DNA from: JBAXAM01 sp964213355
Lineage (GTDB): Bacteria; Pseudomonadota; Gammaproteobacteria; UBA9339
Reading direction: 5' to 3'
NCBI GenBank assembly: GCA_964213355.1
Contig: CAXOVY010000001.1
Location: 1-64,000 of the forward strand
Length of the DNA stretch: 64,000 nt
Positions 34,937-43,888 of this stretch are shown here, in pieces (positions within the stretch are counted from its first letter, which is position 1; every line of letters begins with the position of its first letter). The notes under the pieces are model-generated. The model had not been told where the DNA came from and ran no database searches. It saw only the letters and a list, made by a program, of their open reading frames with translations. The position numbers and the translations under genes were made by a program.

Positions 34937-36505
34937 TTAATGCCGAAAGTGGCGAATCCCAGTAAATAACATTGCAATATTTTTTTCATTAGCAGCTGCA
35001 ATTACCTCAGAATCACGTATTGATCCTCCTGGTTGGATAATAGCGGTAATTCCGGCATCAATTGCTGTATCTATCCCATCGCGAAAAGGGAAAAAAGCAT
35101 CAGAAGCCATGACAGCGCCGGCAATGTTAAGCCCCATATCTGTAGCTTTTATCAATGCAATACGAGTGCTATAGACACGGCTGGTTTGTCCAGAGCCAAT
35201 GCCAATCGTCAGCTGATCTTTGGCAAACACAATTGCATTAGATTTAACAAATTTTGCAACTTGCCAAGCAAATAGTAAGTCGCGATATTCTGTAACTGTT
35301 GGATTTCTGTGTGTGATACATTTTATTTGCGAAGATTCTAAAGCTACCAAATCACTTTCTTGAACTAGCAACCCGCCATTTATCCGTTTGTAATCCAAAT
35401 AGCTTTCAGAGTTAAGCACATACTCAGGAATGTCGTGAACTAGCAAGCGCACGTTTGGTTTTGCTGCAAAACAGTTTTGAGTATTTTCTTGCAACATCGG
35501 CGCTATCACTACTTCAACAAACTGTTTCTTAAGAATCTCAGTTGCTGTTTTTGTATCCAAGGGGCGATTAAACGCAATAATCCCGCCAAAGGCAGAAATT
35601 GGATCAGAAGCATAGGCACGTTGGTAGGCTTCAAATAAAGTACTTCCTATGGCAACTCCGCAAGGATTTGCATGTTTTACAATCACGCAAGTTGGAGATG
35701 AAAAAGTTTTTACGCATTCTAAAGCAGTATCAACATCGACTACATTATTAAAAGAAAGTTCTTTTCCTTGCAATTGCTTAGCGTTGATAACAGTTGCTGT
35801 TTGTGTGGTAGACAAATTAGCATAACAAGCTGCTTTTTGTTGTGGGTTTTCTCCATAACGCAAATCTTGTTTCTTTTGATATGTAGTAGTGTAAAGTGTA
35901 GGAAATTCTTTATTATTTTGGATGGCAAAATAATTGGCAATGGCCGCGTCATATTTTGCAACGTGCATGAATGCTTTCTTTGCTAATTCAAAACGAATTA
36001 ATTCGGAAAGTTTACCTTGTTGCAAATGATCTAAAATCTTTGGGTAGTCAGCGTGATCAATAACAACAGTTACATGTTTATAATTTTTTGCAGCCGCCCG
36101 TATTAATGTAACGCCGCCAATATCTATATTTTCTATCGCAGTTTCTAGGCTGCAATTAGTTGTAGAAGTTACCTGTTGAAAAGGATAAAGATTAACCACA
36201 ACCAGATTAATTGTTTCAATTTCATGTTGCGTCAAAACCGCCTGATCAAGTTCGCGTCGAGCTAATATACCACCATAAATTTTAGGGTGTAATGTTTTAA
36301 CTCTACCATCCATTATTTCAGGAAACTCCGTATAGTCAGATATCTGGGTAACATCTATCTGGTGTTGCCGCAGTAATTCTGCCGTTCCTCCAGTGGATAA
36401 TAATTTTGCATTTACTGCCTGCAACCCGCGAGCAAAATCTACAATGCCTGATTTGTCTGAAGTGCTAATCAAAGCACAGTTAATGCGATAATTTATGGTT
36501 GTCAT
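34937..36505 (-). CDS. purH: Bifunctional AICAR transformylase / IMP cyclohydrolase
   Basis: 522 residues from the ATG at 36505 (GGAGAA ribosome site in the shared block). It catalyses the last two steps of purine synthesis, AICAR to IMP. The N-terminal MGS-like cyclohydrolase domain starts ALISTSDKSGIVDFA and has STGGTAELLR and RVKTLHPKIYGGILA (about 60-75). The C-terminal transformylase has VKHANPCGVAIG with the catalytic Lys-His (about 262) and ASDAFFPFRDGID near the end. No other pur gene is adjacent. The upstream region is a duplicate of the his operon leader, so expression should respond to tRNA-His charging. AICAR is also the by-product of HisF/HisH, which gives this a metabolic logic. 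Confidence 0.97.
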   Translation of the reverse strand: MTTINYRINCALISTSDKSGIVDFARGLQAVNAKLLSTGGTAELLRQHQIDVTQISDYTEFPEIMDGRVKTLHPKIYGGILARRELDQAVLTQHEIETINLVVVNLYPFQQVTSTTNCSLETAIENIDIGGVTLIRAAAKNYKHVTVVIDHADYPKILDHLQQGKLSELIRFELAKKAFMHVAKYDAAIANYFAIQNNKEFPTLYTTTYQKKQDLRYGENPQQKAACYANLSTTQTATVINAKQLQGKELSFNNVVDVDTALECVKTFSSPTCVIVKHANPCGVAIGSTLFEAYQRAYASDPISAFGGIIAFNRPLDTKTATEILKKQFVEVVIAPMLQENTQNCFAAKPNVRLLVHDIPEYVLNSESYLDYKRINGGLLVQESDLVALESSQIKCITHRNPTVTEYRDLLFAWQVAKFVKSNAIVFAKDQLTIGIGSGQTSRVYSTRIALIKATDMGLNIAGAVMASDAFFPFRDGIDTAIDAGITAIIQPGGSIRDSEVIAAANEKNIAMLFTGIRHFRH

Positions 36506-36553
36506 AATTTTCTCCAAGAACGTTTAAAAAATATGTTTATAAATCTTTGGGCG

Positions 36554-36696
36554 AAAAAAAACCCTGGGGAGCTCTTGCCGCCCAGGGTTTAATAAGAACT
36601 AAACTCATGTGGGAGGCAAATAGCCTCCCACTCAGTAGAGGCTATCTCAACTGGTGATGGTGTACATGATGTTTTGTAAATTTAATATTCATAAAT
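36554..36696 (-). promoter_or_regulatory. Duplicated histidine attenuator in front of purH
   Basis: Near-identical copy of the his leader block (32358-32500): leader peptide, competing hairpins and terminator (36554-36590) are all kept. The similarity extends from the gene start (shared CATAATTTTCTCCAAGAACG) through the leader to about 36750, including a candidate -10 TATATT. Differences are mostly neutral or structure-keeping: the anti-terminator stem gains two pairs (GTGGGAGGC/GCCTCCCAC). Confidence 0.88.
36642..36692 (-). CDS. His leader peptide copy upstream of purH
   Basis: Encodes MNIKFTKHHVHHHQLR, the same 16 residues as hisL at 32446-32496. One His codon is CAC instead of CAT, a silent change. 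The reading frame, stop position relative to the hairpins and all five His codons are preserved, which argues that it works. Confidence 0.88.
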   Translation of the reverse strand: MNIKFTKHHVHHHQLR

Positions 36697-36788
36697 GTTG
36701 TTTCTTGTAAAAATATTTAACAATCATGATTAATATAGCATATTTTTTAAAAAATATATTGCTTTTTTAGTTTTACTAATTTCAAAAC

Positions 36789-36818
36789 AAAAAAGGGCAA
36801 TCGAAGCTGCCTTTTTTT
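36789..36818 (-). terminator. Rho-independent terminator after the secreted-protein gene
   Basis: AAAAAAGGGCA and TGCCTTTTTTT pair around ATCGAAGC with one bulged G, 30 bases after the stop at 36849 on the minus strand. A-tracts on both sides could let it work in both directions. Confidence 0.6.
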
Positions 36819-36848
36819 GAAAAATATTATATTTTATTAATTTATGTT

Positions 36849-37451
36849 TTATAAATCCTGATGCGCTGCTAGCTTTTCTTGTAGCCATTTCAACTCATTT
36901 TGATGTTCTTGTGGTATTGCCTTTTCTGTTGCCATTGCTACTTCTAATTCTTTTTTATAAAGCATCGCCTCTTCGTGTCCAAGGTTTTTATGCATGATCC
37001 TTGCTTCTATCAAGGCTTTTGGCTCACAAAAGCCTTCTATTTTGTGTTGGTCTTCTAAAATCTTGTCGCCAACTTTGTATGTGATTTTAATAAAGTCATA
37101 AAAAATTTCTCCATCTTGTGTGTCATTACAAACTTCTGGTCTTAGTTTAACTGTATAAGCTTGGTCAGGAGAAACTAACATAGGAAAATTTTTTTCTGAA
37201 ATGGTGAAATACTTGCCAGTTTCTACCATTGTTATTTCTATTGCTTCAGGGAGAATGTTCTTTAGGTTATAGTTGAAGCTTCCATCCCAAGCAGCATACC
37301 CGGAATAAGAGATATCTAGTTGTCCCTTGCTGATAGTGCTTTCGTAGGATCCCGTAAGTCGCGTTAAACTCTCCGCATAACCAACGCTCGAACAAGTGGC
37401 TGCCAAGATAGCAAATAACAGCGTTATAATACTTTTATGTTTTTTGCTCAT
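36849..37451 (-). CDS. Secreted protein of unknown function
   Basis: 200 residues with a clear signal peptide (about 1-26, ...SVGYA). The mature part has a beta-rich domain (about 27-145) with two Cys (near 107 and 142) that could form a disulphide, and a charged helical C-terminus (about 148-200). No known domain is recognised. It is a single gene with its own terminator. The 340 bases between it and the next gene (37452-37795) hold no other ORF or clear motif. Confidence 0.6.
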   Translation of the reverse strand: MSKKHKSIITLLFAILAATCSSVGYAESLTRLTGSYESTISKGQLDISYSGYAAWDGSFNYNLKNILPEAIEITMVETGKYFTISEKNFPMLVSPDQAYTVKLRPEVCNDTQDGEIFYDFIKITYKVGDKILEDQHKIEGFCEPKALIEARIMHKNLGHEEAMLYKKELEVAMATEKAIPQEHQNELKWLQEKLAAHQDL

Positions 37452-37795
37452 ATAATCCCCAAAGTTTTAGTTATGTTTGTAATTAAAAATTTTTAAGCCC
37501 TAATAAAATAACTGTAGCATGTTTTTGTAAGTGATGAAAGATACTGGCTTGTTGAAAATTTTATGTGATTGATGTTTCTTGACTTCTTTTTAATGTGGTT
37601 TAAGCTTCCACGCTTTATTAAAGAACTTGGTTAAACGGAGCAGATGAAGATACCTTGTATAAAAATAAGTTTTATCTTTTTTGAAAACTTTAGCTGTTTT
37701 TTTGGAGCAAATTTAGCCTGCATCGTGCACTTAATGTGGTGCACATTTAATTGTGGTAAATGTGTAAAATTAAACTAAAACATAGGAGCATCATA

Positions 37796-38647
37796 ATGTT
37801 TTGTAGATTTTATCAGTTGTTATTAATTCTTTTATTTTCTTGTATTGTGTCAAATGTTGCATACTGTAAACAAAATGTGTATTACTCACCTGTACCGTTA
37901 GCCCAGATAATCAAACAACTTAAAGAAAAAAATCATGAGATTACTAGGGGTCAAATTATTGACCATTTAAAAACAAACTTAAAACAAGTAACACCGGACA
38001 TGGCTCGGGAGATTTTTGGTATAGAGTGGATAGACAATGCATTAGATTATGAATATCCTGATGTAATTGTAAGCTATATCGGAGAAGAAGTTGGTTATGG
38101 CCTATTTGCACTGCAAGATATCGAAGAAGAACAGCCTATTGCCGAATATACTGGCAGAAAAATTCAAGATAAAAAGGATTTGGATAGTTTAAAAGATTCA
38201 TCATATGTAGTTTCATATTCTGAAGAAACTTTCGATGCAACTGATGCACAAAAATATGGTAACGCAGCACGCTTTGCTTCGCACATTGAATCTAGAGAAA
38301 TGTTATTAGCCTATGGCTATAAACTCTCCACTAAAGGTAAAATTGCCGAAGCCAACTCTGGTTTAGCGCTCATAAGAGCTTCTACGGGTAACCACATAGT
38401 GTGCTGTTTTCTATAAGAAAAATTAGCGCATTGGAACAAATAGGGTATAATTATGGAAATGAATACGGATACGAAAAAAGTTCATGGAAAAGTGAACCCT
38501 GTATTTTTAATGAATTTGGAGAAGTAATTTCTAGAGAACATTACGAAATACCAAATATTGGTGTAATGTTTGATGATTTGATTATCGATACTAAATACTG
38601 TCTTGTACCTGTATCTAGGACTGAATTCGGTAGTTTTCTTACAGGTA
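37796..38647 (+). pseudogene. N-terminal part of a secreted SET-domain + C48 peptidase fusion
   Basis: Starts at the ATG at 37796 (AGGAG ribosome site) with a signal peptide (about 1-25). The SET methyltransferase fold is visible: GEEVGYGLFALQDI, EYTGRKI, GNAARFASHIE (equivalent of RFxNH) and SGLALIRAS. Near 38400 an indel shifts the frame, so the first frame stops at 38416. The SET end continues in the next frame: LEQIGYNYGNEYGY, the usual E-x-x-x-YxYG motif. The frame reaches SFLTG at the IS21 insertion site (38648). Removing the IS and one CAGGTA joins in frame to the peptidase part at 41432. SET proteins of intracellular bacteria can methylate host histones. Confidence 0.78.
38642..38647. 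repeat. Left target-site duplication of the IS21 element
   Basis: CAGGTA, repeated exactly at 41432-41437 on the other side of the element. It defines the insertion point within the SET/C48 gene. Confidence 0.85.
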
Positions 38648-38745
38648 TGCATATTCCGATCCAAATCGATCAATGATTCCAGTCCAAACCGATCAGTAAT
38701 TCCAGTCCAAATCGATTAACGATTCCAGTTCAAATCGATCAAAAC
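38648..38745. repeat. Left terminal repeat array of the IS21 element
   Basis: Four tandem copies of a unit like ATTCCAGTCCAAATCGATCA with spacing of about 22-23 bases. The inverted equivalents lie at about 41320-41431. Not a CRISPR array: copies are few, adjacent and at IS ends. Confidence 0.8.
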
Positions 38746-38843
38746 TTTCATGTCGAATGACCCACAATAATCAGATTTAAAACCTGATTGTTTTTTCAAA
38801 ATAAGTTGTACTTCCAAGATTAATTAAAATTTGGAGATACAAA

Positions 38844-40385
38844 ATGAGAGGTCATATAACAATGAGAAAAATTCGGGAAATATTACGTTTAAAATTTGCT
38901 CTTGAAATGGGAAACCAAAAAATCGCCAATAGTTTGGCAATTAGCAGCAGTACTGTACATGAATGTTTGCGCAGGGCTAATTTAGCTAATCTTAGCTGGC
39001 CGCTGCCAGATAACATAGATGATGAGATATTGGAGAAACAGCTTTACTCTCCGCCAAGACAAGCAATACCAAAGGAAGAGCGAGGTGAGTTGGATTGGTC
39101 TAAAATTCATGATGAGCTAAAACGCAAACACGTAACGTTAATGTTACTGTGGAACGAGTACAGAGAATCGTATCCAATGGGAATAGGCTACAGTCGGTTT
39201 TGCGATCTTTACTTGCTATGGAAAAAGCCATTAGACACATGGATGCGTCAAGATCATAAAGCTGGCGAAAAAATGTTTGTCGATTATGCAGGAGGCACTA
39301 TTCCTATAAGCGATGGGCAAGGCTATATACATCAAGCACAGATTTTTGTTGCTGTGCTTGGCGCGTCTGGATACATCTACGCTGAAGCGACAATGACACA
39401 ATCTTTGCAGGATTGGATAGAGTCACATTGTCGAGCTCTTAAATTCTTCGGCGGTGTTCCAGAGATATCGGTGCCTGACAATTTAAAAAATTGCACTGTC
39501 CTTGCCCATCGCTATGAGCCAGATATTAACCCAACTTATCATGACCTGGCAAAGCATTATGGGTTTGTAGTTATGCCTGCGCGCGTAAGAAAACCAAAAG
39601 ATAAAAGTTTGGCGGAAAAAAGCGTACAAATTATACAGTACCAAATTCTAGCAAAATTACGCGATCAAACTTTTTTTAGTTTGGTAGAAGTAAATGAACC
39701 GATAGCAATTTTATTGAAAAAAATTAATTCGCAAGCTTTCCAAAAATTATCAGGATCACGGTTAAGCCAATTTGAGAAGTTAGATAAACCAGCTTTAAAA
39801 CCACTACCAAGCACGCCCTACAAATTCGCTGAATGGGCAAAGGCAAGACTGGGTCCTGATTATCATATTGAATTGGATAAACACTTTTACAGCGTTCCGT
39901 ATACTTTTATTAAAAAAATTTTGGATGTGAGATTTACTGATCAAACAGTTGAAATTTTTTATCGTTCAAAAAGAATAGCGGTTCACATGCGCAGTTACAT
40001 ACATAGACGACATACAACATTGAAAGAGCATATGCCTAAGGCTCATCAGAAATATGTCGAGTGGACTCCGGAACGAATTATTAATTGGGCTCGAAAAATA
40101 GGAATGGCAACAGCGCAATTAGTTGAGAAAGTTATCGAAACTAAAGAGCATCCACAATTAGCCTTTCGTGCATGCCTTGGGATCCTGCATCTTGGTAAGA
40201 GCTATACTGAACTACGGTTGGAAGCAGCATGTGTCCGCGCTTTAAAAATAGGAGCCTACAGTTATCACAACATAGCGTCTATTCTAAAAAATAATTTAGA
40301 TAACGTGCCAGTAAGTTCATCGGAAACTTTAACAGCAACAAAAGAAGAACATGAAAACATTAGAGGAGGTGATTATTTTGAATAA
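38844..40385 (+). CDS. istA: IstA transposase (second IS21 element)
   Basis: 513 residues. The N-terminal helix-turn-helix MGNQKIANSLAISSSTVHE (about 18-36) is followed by the DDE core with Asp in MFVDYAGG (about 145), Asp in VPDNLKN (about 211) and Glu in SLAEKSVQIIQ (about 259). The ATG has GGAG 8 bases upstream. The C-terminal region is of the longer IS408/IS1162-like type, distinct from the shorter istA at 13610-14977. Apparently intact. Confidence 0.93.
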   Translation: MRGHITMRKIREILRLKFALEMGNQKIANSLAISSSTVHECLRRANLANLSWPLPDNIDDEILEKQLYSPPRQAIPKEERGELDWSKIHDELKRKHVTLMLLWNEYRESYPMGIGYSRFCDLYLLWKKPLDTWMRQDHKAGEKMFVDYAGGTIPISDGQGYIHQAQIFVAVLGASGYIYAEATMTQSLQDWIESHCRALKFFGGVPEISVPDNLKNCTVLAHRYEPDINPTYHDLAKHYGFVVMPARVRKPKDKSLAEKSVQIIQYQILAKLRDQTFFSLVEVNEPIAILLKKINSQAFQKLSGSRLSQFEKLDKPALKPLPSTPYKFAEWAKARLGPDYHIELDKHFYSVPYTFIKKILDVRFTDQTVEIFYRSKRIAVHMRSYIHRRHTTLKEHMPKAHQKYVEWTPERIINWARKIGMATAQLVEKVIETKEHPQLAFRACLGILHLGKSYTELRLEAACVRALKIGAYSYHNIASILKNNLDNVPVSSSETLTATKEEHENIRGGDYFE

Positions 40386-40471
40386 GGGGACGCTGTCCCC
40401 TTAAACCCCTGAAGTATTTAGAGACGTAACTTGTAATTGATGAGGCGGGATTAGCCGCCTCAAGTTACGTC
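40383..40471. repeat. Two hairpins between istA and istB
   Basis: First, TAAGGGGAC/GTCCCCTTA with loop GCT (40383-40403), whose first three bases are the istA stop codon. Second, GACGTAACTTG pairing with CAAGTTACGTC around an inner GAGGCGG/CCGCCTC stem (40423-40471). The 138-base gap has no ORF. They could damp istB expression. Confidence 0.7.
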
Positions 40472-40523
40472 ACTGTCATCAGCGCTTCCGCCTGTACAGT
40501 AATTTAATAATATAGGAGAAAAA

Positions 40524-41279
40524 ATGTTAATACATCCAACAATTGAAAATTTAAAAAAACTACGTTTACTAGGAATGGCTAAAGCATTAGAAAACCAGCT
40601 TGATCAACCGCAAGTAGAAAGTATGAGCTTCGAAGAACGATTAGGGTTAATAATTGACCGTGAAATTTGTGATCGTGAAAATAGAAAATTACAAACAAGG
40701 CTTCGCAATGCAGCTTTAAAACAAACAGCGTCAGTAGAAGATATTGATTATCGCGCATCACGTGGTATTGATAAAAAGCTCGTATTTACTTTATCTAATT
40801 GCCAATGGATAAAAATGCACCGCAATGTTTTAATTATTGGTGCAACTGGTACAGGCAAAACATATCTTGCTTGCGCTTTGGCACATAAAGCTTGTTTAGA
40901 AGGAAACTCTGTTTATTACAGTCGCCTCTCAAGACTTCTGCCAGATTTGGGTTTAGCACGAGGCGATGGTAGCTATAATAAAAAAATGAAACAGCTGGCA
41001 AAGGTCGAGGTTTTGATTTTAGACGACTGGGGACTTTCTCCTCTTACAGATGAGCAACGTCGTGATTTATTAGAGCTACTAGACGATCGTCATGAAAAAT
41101 GCTCTACTATTGTTACCAGTCAACTGCCAATTAAACTCTGGCATGAAGCCATTGGAGATAAAACTTTGGCTGACGCTATTATGGATCGACTGGTACACAA
41201 CGCTTATCGGTTAGAATTAAAAGGTGACGACTCTATGCGTAAATTTCGTAATGAAAATCTGAATAAGAGGGATAAATAA
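40524..41279 (+). CDS. istB: IstB ATPase (second IS21 element)
   Basis: 251 residues. AAA+ helper of transposition with Walker A IIGATGTGKTYLA (about 110-122), Walker B VEVLILDDWGLSPL (about 166-179) and the sensor region STIVTSQLPIKLWHE. Good ribosome site TAGGAG. It is longer between the two motifs than the istB at 12861-13595 and clearly a different lineage. Confidence 0.93.
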   Translation: MLIHPTIENLKKLRLLGMAKALENQLDQPQVESMSFEERLGLIIDREICDRENRKLQTRLRNAALKQTASVEDIDYRASRGIDKKLVFTLSNCQWIKMHRNVLIIGATGTGKTYLACALAHKACLEGNSVYYSRLSRLLPDLGLARGDGSYNKKMKQLAKVEVLILDDWGLSPLTDEQRRDLLELLDDRHEKCSTIVTSQLPIKLWHEAIGDKTLADAIMDRLVHNAYRLELKGDDSMRKFRNENLNKRDK

Positions 41280-41319
41280 CTAAATTATAACAAAGGTCTT
41301 TCGCTTTGATTTTTTTGAT

Positions 41320-41431
41320 CGGTTTGGATCGGAATCGTTAATCGATTTGGACTGGAATTACTGATCGGTTTGGACTGGAATCATTGATCGGTTTGAATCG
41401 GAATGATTGATCGATTTCATCGGAATACGCA
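41320..41431. repeat. Right terminal repeat array of the IS21 element
   Basis: Four to five inverted copies of the GATTCCAGTCCAAATCGATCA-type unit; the outermost is shorter by deletion (ATCGATTTCATCGGAAT). Faces the left array at 38648-38745. Confidence 0.8.
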
Positions 41432-42459
41432 CAGGTAGAGCACGACAACAAATATCTGGTTATTTTGTCTTAGATGTTTCTGGTTATAGTATTGTTATTT
41501 CCGGTGGTTCATGGGAGGCTTGTGTCCGTGATCAACAGGAGAAAAATAAAAACAGAGTAAGCGTCCAAGCATATTTTTTGCCAGCAGGGTCATTGCTTAC
41601 TAAGAGTAAAATAAAGGAATTAGCTAAGTATAAAAAACAACAAATACCAGTTCAACTTCAAATGCCAATGGAATGGTACGATAGCGATACAATAAATAAT
41701 TTAATGGATTTATATTTTAGAAATGCGGCTCTTGAATATACCCATGCTATTAACGCAGATACCGAAGATGGAGAAGTTTTTAGAAGAAATTTAAGGCAGA
41801 GAGAAGAACGCTTAAAAGAAGCAGATAGGTTTACTCAAGCATTCACACCGCGAATACTTATTCCAACTCATATTAACGGCAACCATTGGGTTGGATTAAT
41901 AATTGACCGCCCACATGGTGATATTAATGCCACTATACATTACTTTGATCCGATGGGGCATACTATGCCACTACAGCTAATACATGTTCTTAACGAAATA
42001 TACCCAGGTGCTAGGTTTGATGTTAATACTAATGTGTTTCAATATGATTGGTATAATTGTGGACCGTGGGTTATAGAGTTTTTTAGAAACCCTGATAATT
42101 TTTTTGGGCAATTTTACTCCCTTGGTGGTGTTAGCTATAATATTCAAGCGGCTAGGGCGGAGCAATTGCGTGATATACGTACCCAACAGTTATTTGACAA
42201 TACCAACCAAGGTAATCTAGGTGAGATATCGGATTCTTTAAATCAGGGAATTTATAAATCAATTCTTGTTTCTCCGGTTAATAGAGAAGATGAGTTTGCA
42301 TTAACAGCTGGGGTGGGGCAATTATTTTACAATACCTACCAAAATAACTTAGGCTATATTTTACCGAACGCTTGGTCCTTGTCCCAAAGGTACTATGATG
42401 TGGCTTTGCCTTTGTTCAAAAGGTACTATGATATGGTTTTACCTTTGCAAAAGTACTAG
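41432..42459 (+). pseudogene. C-terminal C48 (Ulp1/SENP-like) cysteine peptidase part of the fusion
   Basis: The open frame continues left to a TTG at 41407 inside the IS end; the true gene starts at 37796. The CE-clan protease triad is visible: His in GNHWVGLIID (about residue 160 of this part), Asp in IHYFDPMGH (about 181), the oxyanion Gln in VFQYDWYNCGPW and the nucleophile Cys in the same motif (about 218). Such proteases cleave ubiquitin-like proteins in eukaryotes and are common as bacterial effectors. The C-terminal ~130 residues are unrecognised and end with two YYDxxLPL repeats. Whether the fragment is still expressed from the IS is unknown. Confidence 0.78.
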
Positions 42460-42509
42460 CGCGCAATATATTGGTATGCGAAACTTTATGTGTTTCCAGT
42501 CTGTTTATT

Positions 42510-43736
42510 TTAAGATAGTGGTAATAGGTTAAGTCGCTTTGCGATTACCGTTAGCATTAACAATGAGCCAATGCCAAATAAGAGAATTAATAAAAAGTGT
42601 CTATTTAATGGAACGCGGTAAGTTGATTGTAGTTTGTTATTGCTTCTTAATCGATAAACCAAAAGTGTTGGTAGAAATACTTCTAATATAATTGCGAAGA
42701 AGGCAGAATATTCTAACGCCATAATGAAGCCATTTTGATAAAATAATGCGAAGAGTATTGGCGGTAAAAAAGTTAAAATTGCTGTTTGTAAACGTCCTGT
42801 ATGTGTATTTGTGCGTTTGAAGCCATCTGCCAAAAAATCAAACAAACCAAGAGCCACGCCTAAAAATGATGTTGTCATTGCAATATTAGAAAAAATATTG
42901 ATACAGGAAGCAGTGTATTTATTTTTTGTAATGCTGTTTAAGGTTTGGATTAATCCTCCAACAGAGGTGTTTTCGTATGCAATGGTGGCAAAACTCAATT
43001 TGCCTGTTATGGGTATTATGCCAAATGTAACAAGTAACCACAGGATATAGATAAGCAATGGTATGGTTGTAGACGCAATAATAACCCGGCGCATGTTTTT
43101 TGCATGTTGATCGCAATAACTGCTAACACTAGGAATTGCAAAGTGAAAACCAAATGCGTTGAGAAAAATTGGAGCGGCAACCCATAAATATTGTGCAGAA
43201 AAAGACTGATTTAATAGCTTGCTTGAGTCAACATAGGGAACTAAAACAACAAGTGCAACCATTAGCAAGATTGCTTTAGCGCTTAATAAAAACCGTATCG
43301 AATAGTCAACAATGCTGGTGCCTAAGAATACAATCCCACCAAAAAACAAAGTAAATAAAGTGGTACTAACCCAAAACGGGAGTTGGATATGGATAGTATT
43401 TTTTAGAATTACATCTAATAAGGAAGTGCTGCCGCATATGTATGCGGCAGTTGTAGCATACAGTAGTAATAGATAAGAAAACCAGGTGATGATTTGTCCG
43501 GGTCTTCCTAAAATTTTTTGAGTCATTGTTCCAAAGCTGTTGTTATACGGTTTAAAAGCTAACGTAGCTTCCAGTGTAAGCAGAGCAGTGAGCGTCATGA
43601 GGAGCCAATTTAGTATTAATAATATGGTTGAATAAAAAAAACCGGCTGAAGCGCCAACGAGTGGTAGTGCCAGCATGCCAGCACCAATCGCTGATCCGGT
43701 CAAAATAAATATACCGCCTATCGTTTTGTTAAACAT
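42510..43736 (-). CDS. Aromatic amino acid transporter, TyrP/Mtr family (second copy)
   Basis: 408 residues from the ATG at 43736 (AAAGGG upstream); the frame is open to 43769. About 11 membrane segments. N-terminal GSAIGAGMLALPLVGASAG and SFLGVALGLFDFLADGF are shared with the paralogue at 22942-24162. A perfect ARG box lies at 43753-43770, just upstream of this start, and argR is divergent from it, so ArgR probably controls it. That suggests that its cargo or role is linked to arginine status, although family members mostly carry Tyr or Trp. Confidence 0.88.
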   Translation of the reverse strand: MFNKTIGGIFILTGSAIGAGMLALPLVGASAGFFYSTILLILNWLLMTLTALLTLEATLAFKPYNNSFGTMTQKILGRPGQIITWFSYLLLLYATTAAYICGSTSLLDVILKNTIHIQLPFWVSTTLFTLFFGGIVFLGTSIVDYSIRFLLSAKAILLMVALVVLVPYVDSSKLLNQSFSAQYLWVAAPIFLNAFGFHFAIPSVSSYCDQHAKNMRRVIIASTTIPLLIYILWLLVTFGIIPITGKLSFATIAYENTSVGGLIQTLNSITKNKYTASCINIFSNIAMTTSFLGVALGLFDFLADGFKRTNTHTGRLQTAILTFLPPILFALFYQNGFIMALEYSAFFAIILEVFLPTLLVYRLRSNNKLQSTYRVPLNRHFLLILLFGIGSLLMLTVIAKRLNLLPLS

Positions 43737-43752
43737 GTTTAGCCCTTTGATT

Positions 43753-43770
43753 TTTGAATAAATATTCACT
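43753..43770. promoter_or_regulatory. ARG box (ArgR operator)
   Basis: TTTGAATAAATATTCACT matches the ArgR consensus TNTGAATWWWWATTCANW at every defined position. It lies in the 5' region of the tyrP-like gene and 118 bases from the argR start. A weaker site at about 43804-43821 keeps only the ATTCATAA half. Confidence 0.6.
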
Positions 43771-43888
43771 TTTCTGTAAATGTTAGCGTATAATCACAAT
43801 ATTAACAAATAATTATTCATAATCTTGAGTTTTTATTCGTTTTTGGTATAGTTGGTGCTGGATAATACGGTTAACTAAGGGTTTGAAA

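Larger units (their letters stand above)
38648..41431 (+). mobile_element. IS21-family insertion sequence inside the SET/C48 gene
   Basis: 2784 bp, ends TGCATATTCCGAT and (inverted) TGCGTATTCCGAT, flanked by a 6-bp duplication CAGGTA. istA and istB read rightward. Each end carries an array of about four related 20-22 base repeats (GATTCCAGTCCAAAycGATyA type) in opposite orientation, the multiple transposase-binding sites expected for IS21. The element looks complete. Confidence 0.92.

Noticed and set aside
38648..38745. Short evenly spaced repeats that resemble a small CRISPR array
   Set aside because: The repeats have no unique spacers of normal length and occur in inverted form at the other end of the IS21 element; they are transposase-binding terminal repeats.
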